Shown in pieces: positions 51,504 through 59,640 of a DNA stretch of 62,295 nucleotides. A program made the translations under genes and the position numbers. The DNA is taken from assembly GCA_030041375.1 (NCBI GenBank), contig JASHOA010000036.1, positions 1 to 62,295 on the forward strand. The letters are read 5' to 3'. Positions within the stretch are counted from its first letter, which is position 1, and each line of letters begins with the position of its first letter. This stretch comes from Acetobacteraceae bacterium (lineage in GTDB: Bacteria > Pseudomonadota > Alphaproteobacteria > Acetobacterales > Acetobacteraceae). The notes beneath the pieces are model-generated. The model searched no databases, had not been told where the DNA came from, and saw nothing but the letters and a program-made list of their open reading frames with translations.

Positions 51504-52608
51504 GTCCTCGCGGGTAATGTGCCACCGATTCGGTAAACGCGAGCGTCACATCGGTCAAACGCTCGCGTGCCTGGAGCAGGCTCCCTCCCAGGAGAAGCAT
51601 CACGTCTCTGCCGTAGAAATCGAGTATCTCCGGCACGCGTTCAGCCGTCATCCCGCCCGCAGCGACCGGGACACTGGCCCTGAGGCGAGGGTTTGGCGCC
51701 ATGGCGTTCCGTGCCAGACGGCGGCAGGTCTCCGCCGAATACCCGAACCGTCCGCCGAAATGCGGAAATATCACCGCATCGGCGCCGAAAAGGCGGAACA
51801 GCTTCCCGAAGAGAAGGTCCGGCGAGATGCGTGCCGCGCCACCCAGCGTCGGGTGAGCAAAGAATATGATATCCGGCCAATCCCGCACCAGCGCCCGCAG
51901 CGTCGCAACGCCGGCCAGCATGGGGGATACCAGGGCCGCCTCCAGGCCCTCGTCGCGCACAATGCACAGCTGCCGCTGCATCTGGCCGAGATCGCCCGAA
52001 AGGTTGGGAACATAGCGCGTTGCGTGTCCGCTCACTGTGACCGCACGGCGAACCGCGGCGGCAATCGCCGGGACCCGTTCGGCAAAGCGCGCATAGGCCT
52101 GGTCGGTGATTCCGTGGTCGTCCTTGACGAAATCGATCCCCCCGAGAGCGAAGCGTTCGGCGAGTTCAGCCAGGCGATCCGGCGGCAGGCCCTGCGGCTT
52201 CAGAGCCGAGCAGGTGAAAGCCCGCTCCGGCAGACCCAGTCGCTCCCGCAGGCCAGGAAGTCCGCAACACGGGCCGCCAAACGCCTCCTCGAGCGCGTCC
52301 GGAAGAACGAGATCGTGCAGCACGACATCCTCGTGCAGCGAGGTGTTGCCGTACGCCATGTTCAAAAGCTGCCCGGCGTCACCGCCGACTGTTGCGATGG
52401 ACAGGCCAATGCGTATTTCGAACAGATCTTGGCCGAGATCGTCGATCGAATCGACCGCGCCGGCGATGTCGCGCAGTATCGATTCATCATCGATCGCAGA
52501 AAGCGGCATCTCCACACTCTGCTCGGTAGCAATGGCCCGGGCTCTGGCATCGATCGCGCTGGCATCGCAACGAACGCGATAAATCGCAGAGAATCGCGCC
52601 CCGTTCAT
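51490..52608 (-). CDS. RuBisCO-like protein (form IV)
   Basis: This 372-residue protein has a RuBisCO N-domain (AIATEQSVEMPLSAID) and barrel. Active-site regions differ from real RuBisCO. The KPKL block is ALKPQG, with the first Lys (137) kept and the second lost. The carbamylation loop is KDDH (162-165) with His in place of the metal-binding Glu. The loop-6 region is replaced by FPHFGGRFGYS. Carboxylase activity is therefore not expected. Form IV proteins enolise or isomerise phosphosugars such as 5-methylthioribulose 1-phosphate. It is co-transcribed with the cupin. The exact substrate is unknown. Confidence 0.88.
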   Translation of the reverse strand: MNGARFSAIYRVRCDASAIDARARAIATEQSVEMPLSAIDDESILRDIAGAVDSIDDLGQDLFEIRIGLSIATVGGDAGQLLNMAYGNTSLHEDVVLHDLVLPDALEEAFGGPCCGLPGLRERLGLPERAFTCSALKPQGLPPDRLAELAERFALGGIDFVKDDHGITDQAYARFAERVPAIAAAVRRAVTVSGHATRYVPNLSGDLGQMQRQLCIVRDEGLEAALVSPMLAGVATLRALVRDWPDIIFFAHPTLGGAARISPDLLFGKLFRLFGADAVIFPHFGGRFGYSAETCRRLARNAMAPNPRLRASVPVAAGGMTAERVPEILDFYGRDVMLLLGGSLLQARERLTDVTLAFTESVAHYPRGHDDG

Positions 52609-52644
52609 TCGCGTCCCTCATGACCACCCGCATGGCTCTCCGCC

Positions 52645-52718
52645 TGGCCCGCGATCGCCCGCGGCGGAATCGTCGGAGGGCGTGAATCGCGGGCTCGAAT
52701 AAACCGCGAGACCCGTCT
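52645..52718 (+). repeat. Family-A repeat, copy 7 (short form lacking the right hairpin)
   Basis: The left hairpin and core are intact, and it begins with GG like copy 6. The sequence then runs AAACCGCGAGACCCGTCTCGG, so the 16-base arms are deleted. It lies 36 bp upstream of the RuBisCO-like start codon, in the promoter region of that operon. The rest of the gap up to 52944 shows no gene. Confidence 0.85.
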
Positions 52719-52944
52719 CGGCTCCTCGTGCGACCTCGGTGAGGCCCCACGCCGAAGACAACGACGATCGGACCGCTGCCATCGCCGGTGCGCCGCGGCT
52801 CTGCACCATGGCTCGCCCCCTCTTCCCAGGACGGCCGCCCTTCGGGCTCGTTATGCGCTTGCCATGCAACCGCGTACGCCGTGCGATCGTTCCCGGCGAC
52901 GAGAGGACACCATCCGATGACGCCACGTGCCCCCGCGGCGCCGC

Positions 52945-53145
52945 TCACCAGCCCCCGAACCAGACTCCGACTCCATGGACCACGCCAACGGGAAAGAACG
53001 CGGCGCCGGCAACCAGGAGCGGCCAGAGACCGTTCGTGGCACAGAACACGATCGAGGTCAGCCACGCCGAGTAACCGAACAACCCCGCCAACAGGAAGGT
53101 GAGCAACCCCCAGAAATTCAGCCCCCCTTCCTCCCGCCACCGCAT
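52945..53145 (-). CDS. Small two-helix membrane protein of unknown function
   Basis: From the ATG at 53145 the frame encodes 66 residues: a short charged start (MRWREEGGLNFW), a first hydrophobic helix (GLLTFLLAGLFGYSAWL) and a second one rich in Gly/Val (LLVAGAAFFPVGVVHGVGVW) ending in FGGW. In-frame ATGs at 53178 and 53244 would add a non-hydrophobic extension. I do not recognise the family; the pattern resembles small inner-membrane proteins with hairpin topology. It is downstream of the amidase gene on the same strand. Confidence 0.5.
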   Translation of the reverse strand: MRWREEGGLNFWGLLTFLLAGLFGYSAWLTSIVFCATNGLWPLLVAGAAFFPVGVVHGVGVWFGGW

Positions 53146-53218
53146 CGTCCGCCGCCCTTCCACAAACCACGCGCCCATCACCAGGCGCCCCGACTGTCCC
53201 CGATTCCGAAGCCGGGCG

Positions 53219-54709
53219 CTACCCGGGCACGGCAGGAATCCCACCCCTGGCGGAACCGCTCGCCGCGCCTGCCGCTAACCGTTCGGCCGGCGGCCCGACA
53301 CCCTCGGCCGGCAGCGCCAGCGCCGGCCGGCGCGCCCGCGTGCCGAGCGCCCGCTCGAGATGATGCGCTATGCGCAGCACCAGCGCGTCGCCCCACGCCG
53401 GACCCATGATTTGCACGCCGAGCGGCAGGCCCGCCGCCGAGAACCCGCCGCACACCACGGCCGCCGGGATCGCCGCAACGTTGGCCGGCGTGGTGAGAAA
53501 CGGCGTGGCAAAGCCTTCATCGGCGCGCTGCTCATTCAGAAGCGGTGCCGGCCCGGGCGTCGCCGCGCTCAGCAGAACGTCGAAGGACTGGAAGGCACGC
53601 CTGGTGACAGCGATGAGATCGCTCCGCCGCCGTTGCGCGGCCAGATAGTCGGCCGCGCGGAGCAGCGCCCCGGGCAGCACCCGCACCCGGAAACTGCGGG
53701 AATACTCGCCAACGCGGGATTGCAGCATGGCCTCGTGCAGCGCATAGGCCTCGGCGGTGATGATGATCCTGCCGACCGCGTTGTAGTCGTGCACCGAGGG
53801 AAGCGTCGCTTCCCCCACCTTGCAACCAAGCTTCTGCAGTTGCCGCACCACCGCTGCGATCATCTGCAGCATCTCCGCCCCCGCCGGCACGTCACGCTCA
53901 TGGAAATGCCGCACGAGGCCAACCCTGAGCCCCTTGACCGGGGCCGCGACCGACCGCGCGTAGGAGATTTTCGGGCCCGGAACGGAGGCCGGATCGGCCG
54001 GATCATGGCCCGCCAGCACATCCAGCAGCAGCGCACAATCCTCTGCCGTCCAGGCCATCGGCCCGACGGTGTCGAGGCTTGGCGACAATGGAATGACACC
54101 GCGTCGTGAAACCAGGCCCGGTGTCGGCTTCAGCCCGGCGATTCCGCAATAGGCGGCGGGAATGCGGATCGACCCGCCGGTATCCGAACCGAGCGCACCG
54201 AGAGCAAGACCCGCGGCAACGGCAGCCCCGGCGCCGGAAGAGGAGCCGCCGGTGAACCTCTCCCTGTCCCATGGGTTGCGCGCCGGCGGCCACGGCAGGT
54301 CGAAGGCAGGCCCGCCGATGGCAAACTCATGCGTCGCGAGCTTGCCCAGCATCACACAACCCGCCGCCCCCAGCCTCTCCACGGCCTCGGCATTCTCTTT
54401 CGGCACGTTGTCGGCAAAGAGGCGCGAATGCGCGGTAGTCCGCACCCCCCTGGTCGCGAAAATATCCTTGTACGCCAGCGGAATGCCGAGCAACCGCCCG
54501 CGCTTGCGGCCTTTCAGTGCTCTCTCCGCCGCCTTGGCCTCGGCCTCGGCACGGCGATCACAGACCGTCAGAAATGCGTTGATCCCCGGATCGAAGCTCG
54601 CAATCCGGATCAGCAAGCTGCGGGTCAGCTCAAGCGGGGAAAGCTTTTTCGCTGCAATCAGCCGAGCCGCCTCGGCGATGGTAGGAATGTCGGAGCCTGC
54701 GCCCCTCAT
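53219..54709 (-). CDS. Amidase signature family hydrolase
   Basis: This is a 496-residue amidase-signature protein. The catalytic Lys lies in LGIPLAYKDIF (about 77-87). The Gly/Ser-rich signature GGSSSGAGAAVAAGLALGAL with the cis-Ser, and SDTGGSIRIPAAYCGIAGLK with the nucleophilic Ser, follow. It hydrolyses an amide, releasing ammonia or an amine and an acid. Its start overlaps the upstream small gene by 4 bp. That small gene resembles the AtzG-type partner that stabilises amidases such as AtzE in GatC-like fashion, so the pair may be a biuret- or carbamoyl-type hydrolase. Confidence 0.88.
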   Translation of the reverse strand: MRGAGSDIPTIAEAARLIAAKKLSPLELTRSLLIRIASFDPGINAFLTVCDRRAEAEAKAAERALKGRKRGRLLGIPLAYKDIFATRGVRTTAHSRLFADNVPKENAEAVERLGAAGCVMLGKLATHEFAIGGPAFDLPWPPARNPWDRERFTGGSSSGAGAAVAAGLALGALGSDTGGSIRIPAAYCGIAGLKPTPGLVSRRGVIPLSPSLDTVGPMAWTAEDCALLLDVLAGHDPADPASVPGPKISYARSVAAPVKGLRVGLVRHFHERDVPAGAEMLQMIAAVVRQLQKLGCKVGEATLPSVHDYNAVGRIIITAEAYALHEAMLQSRVGEYSRSFRVRVLPGALLRAADYLAAQRRRSDLIAVTRRAFQSFDVLLSAATPGPAPLLNEQRADEGFATPFLTTPANVAAIPAAVVCGGFSAAGLPLGVQIMGPAWGDALVLRIAHHLERALGTRARRPALALPAEGVGPPAERLAAGAASGSARGGIPAVPG

Positions 54710-54963
54710 CGGCGCCGCCGCGCTGCGCCGTTGCCCCCCTTCGGGGGCGGCGGAAGGCGAAAGGCGAACGCAGCATCGTCGGCCAGCGGCCGCTCACGCG
54801 GCACGGAAGAAATCAGCCCGGCCATCTGCCGCCAGATCAGGACAAGATCGGCCATCTGTCCCGGATTGAGGCTGAGGCCGGCACGGGCCACCAGGAACTC
54901 CATCTCGGCCGGGGTCACGCCAACCCCATGGTTTACGGGGCGATCGAGCATGGGAAACGACAT
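54706..54963 (-). CDS. DUF4089/AtzG-like small partner of the amidase
   Basis: This 85-residue helical protein reads VGVTPAEMEFLVARAGLSLN, PGQMADLVLIWRQMAGLISS and VPRERPLADDAAFAFRLPP. The layout of two helices followed by LxDEPAxxF-like text is that of small GatC-like partners (DUF4089, AtzG) that precede amidase-signature enzymes. The ATGA overlap with the amidase gene supports a 1:1 complex. The long frame antisense to the dehydrogenase gene continues upstream of 54963 but has no coding character, so I start at the ATG at 54963. Confidence 0.65.
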   Translation of the reverse strand: MSFPMLDRPVNHGVGVTPAEMEFLVARAGLSLNPGQMADLVLIWRQMAGLISSVPRERPLADDAAFAFRLPPPPKGGNGAARRRR

Positions 54964-55095
54964 CGCATCCCCTGGAAGGCGAGGGATTTGTTGCGGAAAG
55001 TACCCTACGCAGTCCGCCGCCTGGCGGCAAGCACCCTCCCTCTCATCCGGCCCGCATGGCATCATCCGCTGCCACAGGGCATCTGCGAGCGGCTC

Positions 55096-58008
55096 ATGCC
55101 AGAGTTTCGAATCCCACCCGGAAACCAGCGCCTTGCCGCCCGCCTCCGCCAGGCGATGGCAGGCGAGGTCCTGTTCGATGCGCCAAGCCGCGGCCGCTAC
55201 GCGACCGATGCCTCGATCTACCAGGTCGTACCCGTCGGCGTGGTGATCCCCGCCCGTCGCGACGACATCGCCGCCACGATCGCCATCGCCCGCGAGGAAG
55301 GCATTCCCGTGCTCCCCCGCGGCGCGGCCACCAGCCAGTGCGGGCAGACGGTCAATCGCGCCATCGTCATCGACTGCTCGCGCCACCTCCGGCGCATCCT
55401 CGATCTCGATCCCGCCCGCCGCAGCGTCACCGTCGAACCGGGCCTCGTGCTCGGAGAGCTGAACAGAGCGCTCCGGCCGCACGGCCTCTTCTTCCCGGTC
55501 GACCCCTCGACCCACTCGCGCTGCACCATCGGCGGCATGGCCGGCAACAACTCCTGCGGCGCCAAATCGATCCGCTACGGCCTGATGGCCGACAACGTCG
55601 CCGCCATCGACGCCATCCTCGCCGACGGCACCCGCTCTCGCTTCGGGCCGGAACCGGAGCCGCCCGCCACCAACCAGCCCGGCCGGATCACGGCCCTCTT
55701 CGATCGCCTCCTCGCCCTCGGCGCCTCCGAGGCCGCCGAGATCGCCGCCCGCTTCCCCCGCCAGCTTCGCCGCGTGGGCGGCTATAATATCGACGCCCTG
55801 ACGCCTGCCGCCCGTGCCGCTGGCCGCGGCAACCTCGCCCGCCTGCTGGTCGGCTCGGAAGGAACCCTCGCCTTTTCCGAGGCGATCACGCTGAAACTTG
55901 CCCCGCTCAAGCCGCGCAAGGTCATCGGCATCTGCCAATTCCCCTCCTTCCGGGCCGCCATGCAGGCCACTCCCCCGCTGGTCGCGCTCGATCCCGAGGC
56001 GGTCGAGCTGGTCGATCGGACCATGATCACGCTCGGCCGCGCCATCCCCTTCTATCGCCCGACGATCGAACAGATGCTGATCGGCGAGCCCGAGAGCCTG
56101 CTGCTCGTCGAGTTCCATGGCGACGAAGACGCGGCCCTCGCACGGAAACTCGATCTCCTCGCCGGGGCGATGGCCGATCTCGGGTTCCCCGGAGCCCTGG
56201 TACGCGCCACCGACCCCGGCTTCCAGGCGGAAATCGCCGCCGTCCGCGAGGCCGGGCTCAACATCATGATGTCGATGAAGGGCGATGCGAAACCTGTCTC
56301 CTTCATCGAGGACGCGGCCGTCGATCTCGCCGATCTCGACACCTACACCGGGCGGCTCGACGAAGTCTTCGCCCGCCACGGCGTGCGCGGCACCTGGTAT
56401 GCGCACGCCTCGGTCGGCTGCCTGCATGTCCGCCCGGTGCTGAACATGAAGGACCCCACCGACGTCGCAAAAATGCGCGCGGTGGCCGAGGAATGTTTCG
56501 CCCTCGTCCGCGCCTACAAGGGCAGCCACAGCGGCGAGCATGGCGACGGCATCGCCCGCAGCGAATTCCACCAGGCGATGTTCGGCCCCCGCCTCGCCGG
56601 GGCCTTCGCCGCGGTGAAGCAGGCCTTCGATCCTGATGGGCTCTTCAATCCCAACCGGATCGTCGATCCGCCCCGCATGAACGATCGCACCCTTTTCCGT
56701 TACTTCCCCGCCTACGCTCCCGCCGGCGATTTCACCCCCGTGCTCGACTGGTCGGAGCATCCGGGACCGCTCGGCGGCATGCTCGGCGCCGTCGAGATGT
56801 GCAACAACAACGGCGCCTGCCGCGGCATCGATGCCGGCGTCATGTGCCCGAGCTTCCGTGCCACCCGCGCCGAGATCGATCTCACGCGCGGCCGGGCCAA
56901 CACGCTGCGCCTGGCACTCACCGGCCAGCTCGGCCCCGAGGCCATGGCCTCGGAAGCCGTCGCACGGGCGATGGCGCTGTGCCTTTCCTGCAAGGCCTGC
57001 CGGCGCGAATGCCCGACCGGCGTTGATATGGCGAAGATGAAAATCGAGGTGCTGGCAGCCCGCGCCCGCCGCCACGGCGTCGGCCGCCGTGACCGCCTGA
57101 TCGCCGCCCTGCCCCGCTACGCACCGCTCGCAGCACGATTGGCGCCGCTCGCCAACCTGCGCAACCGGAGCGCGCTCCTCGCCCGGCTCGCCGAACGCAC
57201 GCTTGGGCTCAGCGCCCGCCGCCCACTGCCCGCCTTCCGCCGGGACTTCTTTCGCGACGCCGAGGCCCGCCCCACCCCGGAATCATCGCGCGTCAAAAAA
57301 GTCTGGCTGCTCGCCGATACCTTCAACCGCTATTTCGAGCCGGAAAACCTGCGCGCGACGCTCCGCGTGCTCGCCGCCGCCGGATATCGGGCCGCCGTGC
57401 CACCCCCTCCCGACGGCGCCCGCCGGCCCCTCTGCTGCGGCCGGACCTGGCTTTCCGCCGGCCTCGTCGATCGGGCGCGTGAGGAGGCACGCCGCCTGCT
57501 CGCCGCCTGCCCGGGGGATGATCCGGTGCTCGGCATCGAACCCTCCTGCCTTCTCACGCTGCGCGACGAACTTCCCGCCCTCATCCCCGGGCCCGAGGCG
57601 CGCGGGCTTGCCGACCGCGCCCTGCTCGTCACGGAATTCCTGGCCCGTGAAAAGCCGTCTCTCGCGCTCGCAACGCGCGCCGCGACCGCCCTCGTGCACG
57701 GGCATTGCCACCAGAAATCCTTCGGCGCCTTCCCCGCCCTGCTCGCCACGCTTCGGACGATCCCCGGGCTCGCGGTACGCCCGATCGCCGCGTCCTGTTG
57801 CGGCATGGCCGGCGCCTTCGGCTACCAGGCCGAGACCGAGGCAACCTCGCGCGCGATTGCCGGCCTCGGGCTGCTGCCCGCTCTCCAGGCGGCGGCACCC
57901 GAGGACCTCGTCGTCGCTGACGGCACCTCCTGCCGCCACCAGATTGCCGATCTCGCCCATCGCCCGGCACTGCACTCCATGCTTCTCCTTGCCGATTCAC
58001 TCATCTGA
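55096..58008 (+). CDS. Fused FAD-linked / iron-sulfur 2-hydroxyacid dehydrogenase (GlcD-GlcF type)
   Basis: This is a 970-residue fusion. Residues of about 40-260 form the FAD-binding PCMH domain (PRGAATSQCGQTVNRAIVID, PVDPSTHSRCTIGGMAGNNS, CGAKSIRYG). Residues of 260-560 form the FAD-oxidase C domain (LVGSEGTLAFSEAITLKLAP; SGEHGDGIARSEFHQAMFGP). Then comes a two-cluster ferredoxin part (CNNNGACRGI; CLSCKACRRECPTGVDM) and two cysteine-rich CCG domains (CCGRTW; CCGMAGAFG). It is membrane-peripheral and oxidises D-lactate, D-2-hydroxyglutarate or a similar acid, feeding quinones. I start at the ATG at 55096 (MPEFRIPPGNQRL); upstream codons overlap the AtzG-like gene. Confidence 0.9.
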   Translation: MPEFRIPPGNQRLAARLRQAMAGEVLFDAPSRGRYATDASIYQVVPVGVVIPARRDDIAATIAIAREEGIPVLPRGAATSQCGQTVNRAIVIDCSRHLRRILDLDPARRSVTVEPGLVLGELNRALRPHGLFFPVDPSTHSRCTIGGMAGNNSCGAKSIRYGLMADNVAAIDAILADGTRSRFGPEPEPPATNQPGRITALFDRLLALGASEAAEIAARFPRQLRRVGGYNIDALTPAARAAGRGNLARLLVGSEGTLAFSEAITLKLAPLKPRKVIGICQFPSFRAAMQATPPLVALDPEAVELVDRTMITLGRAIPFYRPTIEQMLIGEPESLLLVEFHGDEDAALARKLDLLAGAMADLGFPGALVRATDPGFQAEIAAVREAGLNIMMSMKGDAKPVSFIEDAAVDLADLDTYTGRLDEVFARHGVRGTWYAHASVGCLHVRPVLNMKDPTDVAKMRAVAEECFALVRAYKGSHSGEHGDGIARSEFHQAMFGPRLAGAFAAVKQAFDPDGLFNPNRIVDPPRMNDRTLFRYFPAYAPAGDFTPVLDWSEHPGPLGGMLGAVEMCNNNGACRGIDAGVMCPSFRATRAEIDLTRGRANTLRLALTGQLGPEAMASEAVARAMALCLSCKACRRECPTGVDMAKMKIEVLAARARRHGVGRRDRLIAALPRYAPLAARLAPLANLRNRSALLARLAERTLGLSARRPLPAFRRDFFRDAEARPTPESSRVKKVWLLADTFNRYFEPENLRATLRVLAAAGYRAAVPPPPDGARRPLCCGRTWLSAGLVDRAREEARRLLAACPGDDPVLGIEPSCLLTLRDELPALIPGPEARGLADRALLVTEFLAREKPSLALATRAATALVHGHCHQKSFGAFPALLATLRTIPGLAVRPIAASCCGMAGAFGYQAETEATSRAIAGLGLLPALQAAAPEDLVVADGTSCRHQIADLAHRPALHSMLLLADSLI

Positions 58009-58118
58009 CCGCTGCGTTGTGCTATCCTTAAAAATTCCCGGCTTTGGATCGGGACTTCACGACCCGGTAACCGATCCGTCGGAAGAATCCGGGACGCATC
58101 GGGAGACGGGACCGGCTG

Positions 58119-59000
58119 ATGCTCGAGGACTGGAAGGGTGACGCCTCTCCAGGCGAGTCTGACCAGCGGCTGATCAGCCGGCAGTTGCGCCGCGCCCTCG
58201 ATCCGCGCGCCGGGCCTTCCGCGCGCCGCCGCCTCGAGCGCGATCTGCGCGCCGCCACCGCCGGAGGCGGGCTGGTCCTCTATTACCAGCCGCGCTTGCA
58301 TCTGGCCTCGGGGACGATCTTCGCCGCCGAGGCGCTGCTCCGTTGGCCGCATCCAAGACAAGGGCTGATCTCTCCCGCCACCTTCTTCCCGATCGCCGAG
58401 CGCACCGATCTGGTCAACGAGATCGGTCGCTTCGTCCTCGGCACGGCCTGCCGGGAGGCGATGCAATGGCCGGCCCACGAAGGCCGCCCGGCTCCGGGCG
58501 TCTCGGTCAATATCTCCGCCCGACAACTCGCCGACGGTGTCCTCATCGAGCACCTCACCTCGGCGCTCGAACTGTCCGGACTGCCGCCCGAACGCCTCGA
58601 GCTCGAGCTGACGGAAAGCATGATGCTCGAGGTCGACTTTGAAACGTTGCTGATGCTCTCGGCAATCCGTGATCTCGGCGTCGGCCTGGCACTGGATGAT
58701 TTCGGAACCGGGCATGCCAGCCTCTCGATGCTGAAGCGCCTGCCGCTCACCTCGATGAAGATCGACCGCTCTCTCATTCGCGGGCTGCCGGAGGATCGCG
58801 AGGACGCGGCAATCGTGCGGGCAGCCATCGCCACCGCCCATGCTCTCGGCCTCACCGCCGTTGCCGAGGGAATCGAAACCGAGAGCCAGCGCGCCTTCCT
58901 CTGCAGTATCGGCTGCGATGAAGGTCAGGGCTTCCTGTTCAGCCATCCGCAGCCGCCCGCCGCGCTGGCGACACGGCTGATGCTCATGAGAGAGAGCTGA
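58119..59000 (+). CDS. EAL-domain cyclic-di-GMP phosphodiesterase
   Basis: This 293-residue protein consists of a short N-terminal region and one EAL domain. The signature is EALLRWPH (71-78). Metal and catalytic residues are kept in VNISARQL, LELELTES, LDDFGTGHASLSML, MKIDRSLI, EGIETESQ and EGQGFLFSHP, so it should be active in breaking down cyclic-di-GMP. It has no GGDEF, PAS or membrane segment, so it is a stand-alone cytoplasmic enzyme. The ATG at 58119 is used; no strong ribosome-binding site is evident. Confidence 0.9.
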   Translation: MLEDWKGDASPGESDQRLISRQLRRALDPRAGPSARRRLERDLRAATAGGGLVLYYQPRLHLASGTIFAAEALLRWPHPRQGLISPATFFPIAERTDLVNEIGRFVLGTACREAMQWPAHEGRPAPGVSVNISARQLADGVLIEHLTSALELSGLPPERLELELTESMMLEVDFETLLMLSAIRDLGVGLALDDFGTGHASLSMLKRLPLTSMKIDRSLIRGLPEDREDAAIVRAAIATAHALGLTAVAEGIETESQRAFLCSIGCDEGQGFLFSHPQPPAALATRLMLMRES

Positions 59001-59152
59001 CTCCGTCGTAACGTGCCGTAACTTGCTCGCCGCGCCCGGTCCGATCAGCCTGTGCGCCGTGCATGACCTCTTCCCGACCTTTCTTTCACTTGTGCTGATG
59101 CCTTGCCTCGGGCCAGTGAGCGTCGCCAACGCCATTTCGGGCCAGTCTCACG

Positions 59153-59635
59153 ATGGGTATTCTGCCCCTGCTCGCCAGCCTGTTCTTCCCGGCCTGCGCC
59201 GCCGCCGGCGCCGCCGGCCTGCCGCTGCCGACAGCGCTGGCCCCGGTCACGATCGTGCGCCCGGCGACTCCCAATTCGGCGCTGGCCGCCCCGGCCGGAT
59301 TTGCACCCGCACCCGATATCGTCACACCTCTCTACCGCTTGCCGGCCCCGCGCCTGCTCGCCGCGGTCGAAGCGGTGGCCGCGTCCCAGCCGCGCACCAC
59401 CTTGCAGGCGGCCTATCCGGCCGATCTTCAGGTGGACTATGTCGTGCGCAGCCGCCTCTTCAACTTCCCCGATCTCGTCCTGGTCGCGACAGAGCCGCGC
59501 GGTGCCGCCGATGCGGTACTGATCCTCTATTCCCGAAGCGTTTACGGCTCTTCCGACTTCGGCGTGAATCGGGCGCGCATCAGCACCTGGCTGGCTCTGC
59601 TCGATCGTCGTCTCGCCGTTTCTGAGAAAAGGTAA
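59153..59635 (+). CDS. DUF1499 exported protein
   Basis: This 160-residue protein has a signal-like N-terminus (MGILPLLASLFFPACAAAGA) and the DUF1499 core: TTLQAAYPADLQVDYVVRSR, LFNFPDLVLVA, RGAADAVLILYSRSVYGSSD and FGVNRARISTWLALLD. The S-x-S-x-x-G-x-x-D-x-G-V-N-R-x-R pattern is the family signature. Function is unknown; it is periplasmic or lipid-anchored. It ends 5 bp before the SbmA-like transporter start, so the two are co-transcribed. Confidence 0.8.
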   Translation: MGILPLLASLFFPACAAAGAAGLPLPTALAPVTIVRPATPNSALAAPAGFAPAPDIVTPLYRLPAPRLLAAVEAVAASQPRTTLQAAYPADLQVDYVVRSRLFNFPDLVLVATEPRGAADAVLILYSRSVYGSSDFGVNRARISTWLALLDRRLAVSEKR

Positions 59636-59640
59636 ATCGC

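Noticed and set aside
50853..52718. Possible genomic island inserted at the tRNA-Pro 3' end, carrying the RuBisCO-like and cupin genes.
   Set aside because: I found no second copy of the tRNA 3' end and no integrase gene nearby. A weak TTCGAATCC match at 55105 is too short to be an attachment site.
54964..57075. A minus-strand frame of more than 700 codons antisense to the GlcD-GlcF-type dehydrogenase gene.
   Set aside because: Its residues are mostly Gly, Ala, Arg, Asp and Glu in the pattern produced by reading GC-rich coding DNA backwards. The plus-strand protein has full family motifs. Only its last 85 codons (54706-54963), beyond the plus-strand start, look real.
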